From: Arcuatula senhousia
Taxonomy: Eukaryota > Mollusca > Bivalvia > Mytilida > Mytilidae
DNA length: 64,000 bases
Direction: 5' to 3'
Assembly: GCA_963971305.1 (NCBI GenBank)
Contig: CAXARO010001781.1
Coordinates: 1-64,000, forward strand
Positions 20,301-27,781 of the stretch are shown piece after piece. A program made the position numbers and the translations under genes. A model generated the notes under the pieces. The model was not told the origin of the DNA. It saw only the letters and a program-made list of their open reading frames with translations, and made no database searches. The first letter of the stretch is position 1, and each line of letters starts with the position of its first letter.

Positions 20301-22849
20301 TAAGTTTCTTGACTCGCCTATAATGAAAATTAATCCTTCAAGACCTGCTGACTGCATTATTGAATCCAAAACAAAAGAGATGCTAAAAAAACGCTTAAAA
20401 GAAGAGTATAATGACAAAGAAACAACGTCTTTTTCTCCACTTATCGAAGCCATTGTTAAGCGAGAAAATTTGAGCAAGGCTGTTTCAGTATTAAAAACAG
20501 CTGCTATGATGTTTGATGATTGCTATATTTACCAAACATTATCAAGATTACTTGCAAAAAATAAGCAGTTTGATGACGCTATCACGTGGGCAGAAAAGGC
20601 TAAGGATTTTGCGCTTACCAAAGAAGAAGAAGGATTTTGCTATCAGAGTCTTGGTGTTGTATTGAATAATAAATTTGAACATTTCCAGAAAAATGAGGAA
20701 TATCTCGATTACAACTCAGCAGGCGATTATATCCAGCAATTGGTTTTGACTTCCTATAACCTTTTTAGCCATGCCCGTGAACTTGTTGCAGAAACTGGGG
20801 AAATGAGTGAGCTGTATCTTACGCATGACATATTAAGATCTATTATCTTGTGTGGAGAACATATTATCAAAAGAGTTAAATTTCCGAAAGGTTTAGAGAG
20901 CCAAAGAGTATTGTTAGATTCAACCTACAACATTGATGAATTACCAGTAATATGGAAAGATATAAGAGCCATTACATCGTCTTTTACAACCGAAGGACAA
21001 AAATCGTTTCAATTTATTCAGCAAAAACTTTGTTTTGAGCCAATTTACTACAGCCATGATCCAAAAAAACTCCATAGATTCCATCGTATACTTCAAGGGG
21101 TGTATCCAAATTTGTTGAATGATTATATTCAAATATTTGGTGAAGATAATGATAACCCAGTTGACGAGTCGAACCCAATGGTAAGAGATGAATGCTATCG
21201 TCGAAAGGTTCTTAAATACATGGGAAACAACTATATGGATCTGTATAACCGCATTTATAAACAAGTGAAAAAGAAAACGATGACTATTGATAAAGCTGTC
21301 GAAGACTGTCTTGAAATAAAAGGTCACTTGGAATTAATTGAAAAGAAAGAGGACCCTGACTTGATCAACCTTGTAGCTGTGAACATACTGCTAAGTACAT
21401 TTAAACGCCATCTGCGACGTAAGACTATGACTCCTATTAAGGACTTAATAGAGTATTGTGAAGTTATTTCTAGAGAAGACGGAAAGTGTACCGACCAGGC
21501 TCATTTTTTCCTTAGCATGCTTCTCTGGCCCATAGATGAAAACGAAAGAAATTATAATGATGATCTGTTTTACCGAACGTTGAAGCATTTTACGAGGCGA
21601 AGGCCAAGATTCAGAACAAAAAGAGATTCAAAGGGTGAAAACAATATAACTAAACCAAGCTCACAGTTTTTCCTGAGTGACGGAAGAGATTTAGATAAAA
21701 TGTGTCATAGATTTGACGTGTATTTGATGCACAATGATGAATCTTATAACAAAGATAATTTTTGGAACAGAGAAAAAGTAAAACGTAAAGTCAAACGGTT
21801 ACAGGGAACAATTCAGTCAGGCAAAACAGGCAGTTACATTTCAGTTCCAAATCCAATGTCACGGAAAAGGGATATTCAAATACAATGTAGAAAGTTCAAT
21901 TCAGATGTAAGAGTGTCTTTTGTTCTTGGATTTAGTATAAACGGACTAATTGCAGTTGATGTCCAAGAAGTTAAATCAGGATACAATCCGTCGTATTGCA
22001 CCGAAGAAGAAGACTTTGATGAAGACTACTCGGCTATGACTGAAGATCAATTATCTTCCTTACTATCAAGAATAAGTGATTTGAGAAATGAATGTAGAAA
22101 ATTTACGAAAAGTGAGGTAAATCAAACTCTTTGTTACTTGTAGAATCTGCAAAATCACGAAAATGTGCCAAATTTTAAAAGCATGTTTTTATCTATTGTG
22201 TTTTGAAAATTTTGGATGTATTTCTCCATCTCCTCCATGACTGTAATATGTGCCTTAATAATCAAATCGCTCTATGGTTAATATTAACTTTTGTTTGTTT
22301 CGATTGACCAAAAGATTAATAGATAAACGAAAGTAACTGTAAGAATATGAGTATTAGTAAATTACACTATTCTATATGTTGTGAATTGAAAAATACGATT
22401 GACTTCAGGAACCTGCTTATTGGTCATACAAGAAAGATCGAATTTAGGTCAAATGAAATTCGTTGTGATGTTATATATGTTTCAGAATTTGATGAAATCA
22501 TGTTTACCAGTAATTACTTTATTTTGAATTTAGATTTCCTCAGCATTTGTTTAACTGATATCATACTATTGATCACTAGTGATTTACCAAACATGTGTGG
22601 ATAATCGTGGGTCGTGGCCAAGGTGCGTCGAAAGGGGCGTTTTAGAATAAAATACACACACATAAAACGGGAATAAAACGATTAATTACCATAAGACGCC
22701 TCAATTCTTTTTTTTTCAAAGAAGCAGAGGTACCAATGAAACATTATTTTGTTTTGTTTTCACAGGAACGTTTACTTGACAATGAAGAGGCCATACAAGA
22801 TGCATTGAACATAAAGAATGGAGAATGGTCATGGAATGGATTGTGGTGA
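2149..22849 (+). CDS. SAMD9L-like: SAMD9/SAMD9L-like antiviral STAND-type protein with N-terminal ubiquitin-like domain (whole gene model)
   Basis: Six coding exons (2149-2346, 3632-4055, 10553-10663, 16706-16786, 17066-22116, 22766-22849) join in frame, with phases 0, 1, 1, 1, 0, to give about 1,982 aa. Order: basic N-terminus (1-66), ubiquitin-like fold (about 134-203), acidic linker with a duplicated ETKPDLS motif, two SAM-like domains (about 284-344 and 360-435), Schlafen/AlbA-type domain (about 503-670, FEYK at 517-520), SIR2-like region (about 680-905), P-loop NTPase (Walker A PGAGATT about 1055-1061, Walker B VVDD about 1108-1111), TPR-like helices (about 1405-1595) and an OB-like end with VSFVLGFSINGLIAVDV near 1888. 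Vertebrate SAMD9 and SAMD9L (about 1,590 aa) are cytosolic interferon-induced restriction factors that bind nucleic acid and block translation. The same broad role here is inferred. The ubiquitin-like domain is not part of the vertebrate proteins. Splice sites are read by eye. Confidence 0.85.
2491..3412. repeat. Non-autonomous inverted-repeat DNA transposon in intron
   Basis: TAATACATGTGGTTCA at 2491-2506 is repeated inverted at 3397-3412. Similarity continues inward: TCTCAGGA and CCTTCT on both sides, then the CATCTTGCTTCCGG and GACGCAACTTC blocks at about 2568-2605 are matched inverted at about 3284-3320. The central 600 bases have no ORF of note. It sits in the intron between 2347 and 3631. 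Confidence 0.65.
3632..4055 (+). CDS. SAMD9-like gene, coding exon 2: ubiquitin-like domain
   Basis: Acceptor TTTAATTTCAG|AAAAGA at 3631/3632 and donor GAAG|GTAACT at 4055/4056 enclose 141 codons plus one base. The last 70 codons read as a ubiquitin-like beta-grasp fold. NVYVEYN is the first strand and HTLDIQD the second. A helix with MIIDNVSK follows, then VPKDLMIVFHKGKILN corresponds to the ubiquitin stretch around PDQQRLIFAGKQL. The end, LKVIVKGKGG, aligns with the ubiquitin C-terminal strand and its Gly-Gly. The first 60 codons are unassigned. Similarity to ubiquitin was aligned by eye; hydrophobic-core positions and the GG are kept. After GG the protein continues MQKEG, so processing at GG would be needed to free the domain. 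Confidence 0.75.
4056..6979. other. Intron sequence with degenerate repeats, no gene
   Basis: First part of the 6.5-kb intron between coding exons 2 and 3. It holds a foldback element at 5480-5644 and three degenerate repeats of a CCCCTGTGGTGCC-containing motif near 6208, 6456 and 6514. I see no convincing exon. Short ORFs here lack splice support and family resemblance. Confidence 0.5.
5480..5644. repeat. Foldback (hairpin) element
   Basis: The two halves are complementary. GTTCTTGGAAA, ATGATCTTTCACTCGTGATA and GAATTTTT on the left are mirrored as AAAAATTC, TATCACTCGTGAAAGATCA and TTCCAAGAAC on the right, with AGGTACTTAC/GTAAGAACCT at the outer ends and a loop of about 50 bases. It looks like a small MITE. 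Confidence 0.65.
7191..7652. repeat. 462-bp inverted-terminus element, copy A
   Basis: Starts TAAGGCCCGAGACCATAGTTA and ends TAACTGTGGTCTCGTACC; the two ends are inverted copies of each other (GAGACCA and AGTTA shared). Nearly identical to 8938-9398 in direct orientation; the difference I noticed is a two-base gap (AAGAGGTGCTTG against AAGAGGGCTTG). No coding. Confidence 0.7.
7653..8937. other. 1.3-kb segment between two direct repeats, no recognised gene
   Basis: Lies between the two copies of the 462-bp element. Short ORFs on both strands (for example 8367-8609) resemble nothing I know and have no splice context. The segment is AT-rich. It may be the internal part of a larger element whose ends are the two copies, or host sequence trapped between two insertions. 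Confidence 0.5.
8938..9398. repeat. 462-bp inverted-terminus element, copy B
   Basis: Direct repeat of 7191-7652 with the same inverted ends. Immediately after its last base (GTACC) the 160-bp tandem core resumes at AAATTACGG, while the copy A side interrupts the core after GACCTAA. The whole 7191-9398 block therefore sits inside one repeat unit, with at most AA duplicated at the junction. Confidence 0.7.
9399..10095 (+). repeat. Tandem core array, unit about 160 bp
   Basis: Four full units begin with AAATTACGGCCC at 9399, 9559, 9720 and 9880, followed by a partial unit at 10047; another unit is seen at 7067-7188 before the insertion. Landmarks in every unit are TTTTCCGCACTTTTTTT, ATATATTC, TATGTGAGTCTACCATGATG and GGTCCACTGATTTTGAC (one unit has GATCCACTG). 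The 9880 unit carries a seven-base internal duplication (CATCCTTGCATCCTTG). Confidence 0.85.
10553..10663 (+). CDS. SAMD9-like gene, coding exon 3: acidic linker
   Basis: Acceptor TTTTGCTAACAG at 10552 and donor AACAAGG|GTAGGTC at 10663/10664 enclose 111 bases, phase 1 at both ends, so the exon can be skipped or duplicated without a frameshift. It encodes a 37-residue Ser/Thr/Glu/Lys-rich linker containing IETKPDLSD. The core is repeated in the next exon (16706-16786), showing exon duplication. No globular domain. Confidence 0.65.
10664..11097. other. Intron, nothing recognised
   Basis: AT-rich intron with no repeat boundary or coding signal I can define. The segment near 10880-10910 (TCCCGCGCAAAAATG) resembles the intron segment near 4638-4655, so the two introns may share duplicated sequence. 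Confidence 0.4.
11098..12825 (-). mobile_element. 5'-truncated non-LTR (LINE) retrotransposon
   Basis: Read on the minus strand it enters in the middle of a reverse transcriptase at about 12825, has a stop codon at 11258-11260, a (GACA)n run at 11231-11256, and a 3' UTR ending in AATAAAG followed by (TTA)n near 11100. That 5' truncation and short microsatellite tail are typical of LINE copies made by target-primed reverse transcription. The left 5' part is missing and abuts unrelated sequence. Confidence 0.8.
11258..12825 (-). pseudogene. LINE reverse transcriptase, 5'-truncated ORF
   Basis: An open frame of about 520 codons with no credible start. RT motifs in order: AFIDFEKAFDKVWR (motif A with catalytic Asp), NGVRQGENMSPFLFAIFLND (motif B region), YADDTVLM (catalytic YADD), then KVNIGKTKILCF. 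The C-terminal part ends in CRFRTCNHKLPIETGRW and a Cys/His cluster (CMLCNEQIGDEFHYILEC), as in many LINE families of marine invertebrates. There are no internal stops, so the copy is fairly young, but endonuclease and ORF1 are absent. It cannot be autonomous. The clade is not assigned. Confidence 0.85.
12954..13734 (+). pseudogene. Penelope-like element reverse transcriptase, frameshifted fragment
   Basis: First frame 12954-13487 contains IIEMLNFLIDNIF, FQQTIGIPMGTHCAPLLADL, TFRYIDDVL (catalytic YIDD) and LCTKLYDKRDDFNFPIVNF, a signature string of Penelope-like RTs. After a frameshift near 13475-13487 the protein continues in another frame (LCSNIPSAPAY, then an in-frame TAA near 13520, then LIRYSRACGEYNDFLDRATR) to about 13734. 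Both the N-terminal RT part and the GIY-YIG endonuclease are missing, so it is dead. The 3' tail continues to about 14030 and matches the relic at 284-640. Confidence 0.85.
13735..14727. other. PLE tail and intron sequence
   Basis: 13735-14030 is the 3' tail of the Penelope-like fragment, with a GT-rich run near 13895-13925. At 14128-14155 a palindrome (ACCTGCGTCGCCGAAGGCG with its complement GCAGGT) followed by CCGTCCGATC looks like the opening of another tandem-core type element whose other end I could not place. The remainder has no gene. Confidence 0.45.
14728..15372 (+). mobile_element. Second tandem-core element with CTGT/CCGT microsatellite
   Basis: Opens with a palindrome (ACCCCCCCGCAAAC, AAAGTTTGGGGGGTAT), then a CTGT/CCGT microsatellite at 14775-14817, then about three units of roughly 165 bp (starting near 14820, 14988 and 15151; landmarks GTAAGCGC, CTCCT, ATGGATTT, GTACATCATATG and CATTCAGGGGAGATA). 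It closes with AGCGGGGGGTATCC. Same architecture as 6980-10141 but a different family. No coding. Confidence 0.65.
15373..16705. other. Intron, no gene recognised
   Basis: Very AT-rich. An ORF of 69 codons at 15959-16168 has no splice context or recognisable domain and is likely chance. Confidence 0.4.
16706..16786 (+). CDS. SAMD9-like gene, coding exon 4: duplicated acidic linker
   Basis: Acceptor TTTATTCCTAACAG at 16705 and donor AACAAAG|GTAGATC at 16786/16787 enclose 81 bases, phase 1 at both ends. It encodes 27 residues around NIETKPDLSENE. The coding stretch shares a block of about 25 identical bases with exon 3 at 10553-10663, and both acceptors read CTAACAG, so the exon arose by duplication and later lost sequence. 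Confidence 0.65.
17066..22116 (+). CDS. SAMD9-like gene, main exon: SAM, AlbA/Schlafen, SIR2-like, NTPase, TPR and OB-like regions
   Basis: A single 5,051-base exon, open throughout, from acceptor TTTTCAG at 17065 to donor AGTGAG|GTAAAT at 22116/22117. Motifs in order: SAM-like (VKGWLIDVVG to LLRKLLLVKE), second SAM-like (WSPEQVVMLVE), Schlafen/AlbA-type FEYK and GTICFGIGD, WIFSNGRSD and DAVIFYSN as in the SAMD9 central region, Walker A PGAGATT (19414-19434), Walker B IFLVVDD (19564-19584), a TPR-like stretch with AVSVLKTAAMMF and AITWAEKAK, and VSFVLGFSINGLIAVDV (21913-21963), which recalls the end of vertebrate SAMD9. One giant exon for most of the protein also matches vertebrate SAMD9/SAMD9L. 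The ATG at 17047 lies in the intron and is unlikely to be the true start. If the last intron is retained, translation ends at TAG 22141-22143. Confidence 0.9.
22766..22849 (+). CDS. SAMD9-like gene, last coding exon
   Basis: A strong polypyrimidine tract and TTTTCACAG at 22765 precede GAACGTTTACTTGAC. It joins in phase 0 to 22116 and gives 27 more residues (ERLLDNEEAIQDALNI, then Trp-rich NGEWSWNGLW) ending at TGA 22847-22849. The join turns KFTKSE into KFTKSEERLLDNEEAI, a plausible continuous helix. A retained intron instead adds eight residues and a stop. Confidence 0.65.
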   Translation, partial: ERLLDNEEAIQDALNIKNGEWSWNGLW

Positions 22850-23664
22850 TCAAAACTGTGCCTTGTCTGGTTAATAATACTTTAAACATTCTGTTACACT
22901 TTTAAACTAATATAACATTATAAGCTTCGGATTTTATTTCGGATTAGATTTAATTTCACGTTTATATTAGCCATATGAAAAAATATATTGGGAACCGAAC
23001 GCCATACAAGGGGGGCAAGCCTCGGGCTTTATCGTTTATGACTATGATAATCTACCATAAAAATCAGAAAGAACTTACTGGCATTACAATGTTTTTGACG
23101 CCGTATTCTAAAAATTAACACCAAACTGTTAAGGGAGTACAAGCCTGGATGTTTTTGTAATTAAAATTTATTAAAAATAGATAATTTGAAAAGAATGGCT
23201 CAAAATAGCTAGACTTTATGAAAAAAAGTTTCCAAAAACATGGAGAATTTTTAAGGCATTTGAATGGAATAAAGCTGAGAATCCCGAAAATGTTAAATTT
23301 CTGAGGCTCGTTCTCCTTTAAAAAAAGTCCTAAGTAAAAAAGTTAAAAGAGGTTCAATAATCGTAACGGTCACAATAGATTACCAAAGCCATGAAGGATA
23401 AAGTGCGAGGCCTCCGTTCGTTAACCAAAGTATTTTCCTAGCCTAAGCGCTAATACAAACGTAAAATTTAATCGATTCCGTAATAAAATCGGGAGCTTAT
23501 TTGCATATAGACTGTTATAAGCTTAATGAAATAATGTTAGATGAATGTTTAGATTGGGACCAATTCTTGTATTATTTGCTATAGATTATTTTGCAATATT
23601 ATTATTTTATTGTCAATGTAGGACTGTGCTACATAGTGCATAAATATAATTTAATAGTGCCTTT
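22850..23664. other. 3' UTR and downstream flank of the SAMD9-like gene
   Basis: No coding signal. A candidate poly(A) signal AATAAA lies at 23268-23273 on the plus strand, about 420 bases after the stop. In DNA this AT-rich the motif alone is weak evidence. Confidence 0.35.
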
Positions 23665-24040
23665 GAAATACAAATGACAACAAAGTTCCAGACAATAAAT
23701 TGTGATACGCCTGACGCGCGTTTCGTCTATTCAAGACTCATCAGAGGCGCTCTACCAAAAATATTGAAAATGCCAAACACTGTATGAATATGAAGAGCAT
23801 AGAACAGTATAACCAAAAATACCAAACTGGGGAACCAAATTATTACTAAGATATTCAACCTATATGTCTGGGGTAGGAAGAACCTTAGGGTTTAGACAAT
23901 TTTGAAATTTTGACGGATAATTTAAAGCTTTGATGTATTCTCCAACTCAAAAGTGTTGGTGCCGGAGCGGGCTAACCTCGGGGAATTTAAACTCCACCAG
24001 CAGTGCTAACCTTCACGTGTGTTCGAAATACAAATGACAA
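23665..24040 (+). repeat. Dispersed repeat family (GTTCCAGACAATAAAT...), copy 1
   Basis: Contains GTTCCAGACAATAAAT, ACGCGCGTTTCGTCTATTC, AAGACTCATCAGAGGCGC, AGAACCTTA and ACTCCACCAGCAGTGCTA, landmarks shared with copies at 42735-43062 (+), 43085-43250 (+) and 41895-42045 (-). It is bounded by a direct repeat of 16 bases, GAAATACAAATGACAA, at 23665-23680 and 24025-24040. That could be a long target duplication (SINE-like) or the edge of a tandem unit. Confidence 0.7.
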
Positions 24041-25666
24041 TGACATTACTGTAACAGTTGTATTTTTATTTCAGTTTGACAAAAAATTATGTCTGTTTAG
24101 GGTTTCCGACTTATCCTTTTTTTGCTGCCTACCCTAGTTCATTTTATCGGAAATTTTGTTGGTAGCACCAGGAAATTCTTTATATGCTACGAAAGTCAAG
24201 AAATCTCTTCCATCAAGGTCTATATTAAATTATTTTTTTTTTCAAAATAAAGAGATCTCGCTAACCTACCTACACTCTTTCTTAGCAATGTAACTCTTAT
24301 TTTTTGGCCTTATAAAATAATGATAGAAACATTTTGCGCTGAATTTTGAACAAATGTATGATTACATTACTTTAGATTATTTGAAAGTTTATGTAGTGGT
24401 TATTGTTATCTTGTAACTTTCGTTGATTTAGTGGTTGTATATGTTGTATTTTTTTTAAATAATTTAATGATGAAAATTCAATGGCTTATTTAACTTTGGA
24501 CCAATTTTTGTTTTGCATTGTTATGACTTAGATTAATTTGAAGATTGTACCTTTTTGTTTTTTCTCGTATTACATGTATTACACGTACTATCTTTTTCAT
24601 ATTTCATATCAACCACCAAAGAAAGGAAATAGCAAATTTGAAAACAAATTGCTTCAAACTAAGTTGATATAAATAATATTTTGTTTTCAATCTTCCAGTC
24701 GGAAGCTTTAATGTTATTTTTATAGTAAATTTTCGTTGTTTCAGCACCATTTGTAAGCTGATTTCAGCGCTGTCTTATGTATTTGATTTTTTCAACAAAT
24801 TGTGTTTAGATCAGATGCAGGTTATTAAGAGTAAAACTTTTTCAAAACTTAAATGTAATATTTGGATTGGCTTCCCTATCATATCCCGTGTCAACTGACA
24901 ATTAGGTCTTTTCAAAGTCAAGAGCTATCTGGGCTCTAGATAGAGGCTTATTAAGGGGATCTTCGAAATCGCAACCTCCAGTTGGCAAAATATGACCCCT
25001 TGAAAACTCAATGAAATCACTGACCTGCGGTATGGAAATATGCCTTAAAAATAACATTGAGATCTTACTATTGTTATGTAGACCCTGTAGTTATGGATGT
25101 ATTCTGGTCAAGTTTCGACCTTGATAAAATCTCGTTTGGGAATAACTTAAAAATGATTCAAAATTTATCAATGGCAATGCCAATGAATTTGTAAAATATA
25201 TATGTATACCATAAATTCTGTCAAAAATTATAATTTTTTATTACGTTATTTTTTAGTATTGCAATTTTTAAAAATCTATGCCCTAAATTTCTAGTCGATT
25301 CAAGTTATATTTTTCGAAAAAAAAGGAGTTAGGCTAAAAAAAGTCATCTCATGAAAAACAATATTCACTATTAATCATTCATTTTTCGTCTTAAAACATT
25401 CCATTACATGTATATACTTTTTAATAAGGAAACAAAAAACAAAACAAAAACAAATGTCTTAGAAGTTTCAACAATTATCTGTCACTTTAAAGGGTGTCTA
25501 GCAAAGAAAATTGTGCAGCACCCTATGAATGTATCTTCAGACATTGCCTTTTTTAGGGTCAGAACATTGTAAAAATCAATGCTGGAAAAAAGTTAAATAC
25601 TTATCAATTTTGGTTCCAGACCAGAGTACTCCTTAATACCGTCTGGTTCTATTTTCTTCTTGTTTA
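24041..25666. other. No gene recognised
   Basis: AT-rich intergenic sequence. I see no splice-supported exon, tandem array or clear inverted repeat here. Confidence 0.4.
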
Positions 25667-25949
25667 GGGAGCGACCATTTGATTTTCATGGGGGGCCTAT
25701 GGTGAAATTTTAAATAAAAAGGCGGGATGGCAAAAATCCAGAATTAAAAAGGCAGGACAGTGCTTTTAGTAAAAAAAAAGGCAGGATGATATTTTTAGCT
25801 AAAAATTTATAGTTGCTTTAAAAATAAAAATGTGCGCGCATAAACGCGCAAAAAAATCCAGGCTTGACTTTTTCCAAAAATAAAAAGGCAGGACGAAGAA
25901 AATATCCATCGCCCCCCCTCCCTTCCCATAAAAATCAAATTGTTGCTCC
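25667..25949. repeat. MITE with GGAGCGACCATTTGATTTT-type ends, copy 1
   Basis: Left end GGGAGCGACCATTTGATTTT followed by a G-run. The right end is a C-run followed by ATAAAAATCAAATTGTTGCTCC, the imperfect inverse. Internal sequence repeats AAAAAGGC(G/A)GGA. A second copy is at 27067-27296. Confidence 0.7.
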
Positions 25950-26174
25950 ATTATCAAGCACAAAATAGATTGTGAAATAAACAAAATTGACAAAAAGTTT
26001 ATTTGAAAAAGTAACATGAATATTTGTGTTATTCTAACACCACAATAAGAGCAAAAACACAAAGAATATGAACGTTTACAGCGACATGAAATTCATAGTA
26101 ACAAGAAATATCAATTCTAAATACAATATCATTTAATGATATTTTATAAATGTGACAATCAGAAAACAAATAAT

Positions 26175-26505
26175 TCTAATAAGGAAATAAACAAATATTT
26201 TATCCCTAGTACAAAATACATGAAGGATGAATAAATCTAATAGACAAATTTCTATCCTTAATACAAAATGCATGATTCGTAAATAAACCTAATAACGAAA
26301 TAAACAAATATTTTTCCCTATTACAAAATACATGAGCGATGAATAAATCTGATTCTTAGTACAAAATGAATGCACTATGAATAGATTTGATAGATCTAAT
26401 AAACAAATATGTTATCCCTAGTACGAAATGCATGCTTCATGAATTAATCTAATAAATAAATAATCATATATTTTATTCGTAGAACAAAATGCATGCATCA
26501 ATCAT
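26175..26505. repeat. Degenerate minisatellite, unit about 60 bp
   Basis: Five to six imperfect copies of a unit containing ACAAATATTTTATCCCTAGT, ACAAAATGCATG and GATGAATAAATCTAATA. Spacing is irregular because of deletions. No coding. Confidence 0.7.
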
Positions 26506-27066
26506 TTTATCAAAACGTCATGAATTAACATATATTTTAAATATGAAGCATTTTGGCTTCTAATCTACTCTTATCAGGGTATGTATTTGTTACAGTCTGA
26601 TGTGGTCTAGTCGTACAGCACTTGGTGGTCTGGAAACAAGGCATTGCTTGCCATGATCTAAGAAATAAATAAATCACAATTTAAGTGTGTTGTTTATCTA
26701 AATTACTTGTCTTATTGTCTAAAGTGTGTAAGAGGCTTTGGGATTCGAATGTCCCTTTTTGGTACTTTTCTGCTTTTTAAATATATTAATTCATTCGGTT
26801 ATTATACTTTGTATTGAGTGCTTTAAATATTAATAACTTGTTTAAGGTGTCTAAAGTGTATTAAACTTTACATGTTTCCATCTATAGCTTTATGAAAGAT
26901 AAACTTGTTCAAACTATAGCTAAATATTTTGGTCAAAACAAACAAAGAAACATTTTTTATCCTCAAAATAATGAGGCAGATGTATTTTGGTATAGTTTAA
27001 CATGATATAGATACTGACATTTAATAAGTTCAACTTTCTGTATCGAATCAAATGAAGATCATTTTA

Positions 27067-27296
27067 CGGAGCGACCGTTCGATTTATATGGAAGTGTGGT
27101 GAAATTCTTAATAAAAAGACAGGATGACAGATATCATGAAAAGGCAAGACGCAGATTTTGGTTGAAAAAATTATGGTCAATTAAAAAATTTTAAAATTGC
27201 GCACTAACGCGAAAAACATCAAACCTATATGATTTTTCCGAAAACAAAAAGGCTCCATAGCCCCCCCCCCCTCATAAAAATCAAATGGTCGGTCCG
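27067..27296. repeat. MITE, copy 2 (family of 25667-25949)
   Basis: Ends CGGAGCGACCGTTCGATTT and AAAATCAAATGGTCGGTCCG are imperfect inverses, with a C-run of 12 near the right end and a core with AAAAAGACAGGATG. Same family as copy 1, somewhat more degraded. Confidence 0.7.
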
Positions 27297-27495
27297 TTAG
27301 ATAGAAATAATTCAAATACATTGTCAATGTACCAAAATAAAAAGAAATCTTTAATAAAATTTTAATACGCTCTAGACAATATAAGTATGACTTTTTTAGT
27401 ACAATAAGCTTTAGCTTGAACGAAAATTACTTTAGTCTAATTTATATGTGTCATGAATATGATATGATTAAAATATTTGAATGCACGTGTGTTTG

Positions 27496-27614
27496 TTTAT
27501 TTTACCTTATACGCTTTACTGATAGGCGGTAACGAGGGTTGTTATTTTACCTTATACACCCAACTACAATATTTACATCTTTTACGCCTTACTGATAGGC
27601 GGTAACGAGGGCTG
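27496..27614 (-). repeat. Local tandem duplication across the stop codon of the membrane-protein gene
   Basis: The plus-strand block ACTGATAGGCGGTAACGAGGG occurs twice (about 27518-27538 and 27591-27611), each with TTATTTTACCTTATAC nearby. The second block encodes the C-terminal PSLPPIS of the minus-strand gene. The first lies just beyond its stop and is a spare copy of the last codons. AATAAA on the minus strand at 27496-27501 may be the poly(A) signal. Confidence 0.65.
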
Positions 27615-27781
27615 CTCAGTCTGCATATCAGGGATTTTTGCCCTAATGGCTTGTGACATGGGCGTTCTTGGTGGCTCAGGAACTGGTGCATTCGAAAGAT
27701 GGGGCAGAGTGTTGTCCTCGTCCGGCAGATCAACATCTAAAGCATCACGGGCCGTCATGGGCTCAACAATCATGTCTGATT
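27582..27781 (-). CDS. Membrane-protein gene, last coding exon (cytoplasmic tail)
   Basis: On the minus strand, acceptor TTCGTTTTGCAG precedes AATCAGACATG at 27781. Phase 1 entry gives ESDMIVEPMTARDALDVDLP and a Pro-rich end PSLPPISKA with TAA at 27584-27582. The tail is acidic then Pro-rich, with no ITAM, TIR or kinase signature. Confidence 0.75.

Noticed and set aside
25799..26062. Minus-strand ORF at 25799-26062
   Set aside because: It overlaps the MITE at 25667-25949 and has no splice support or domain.
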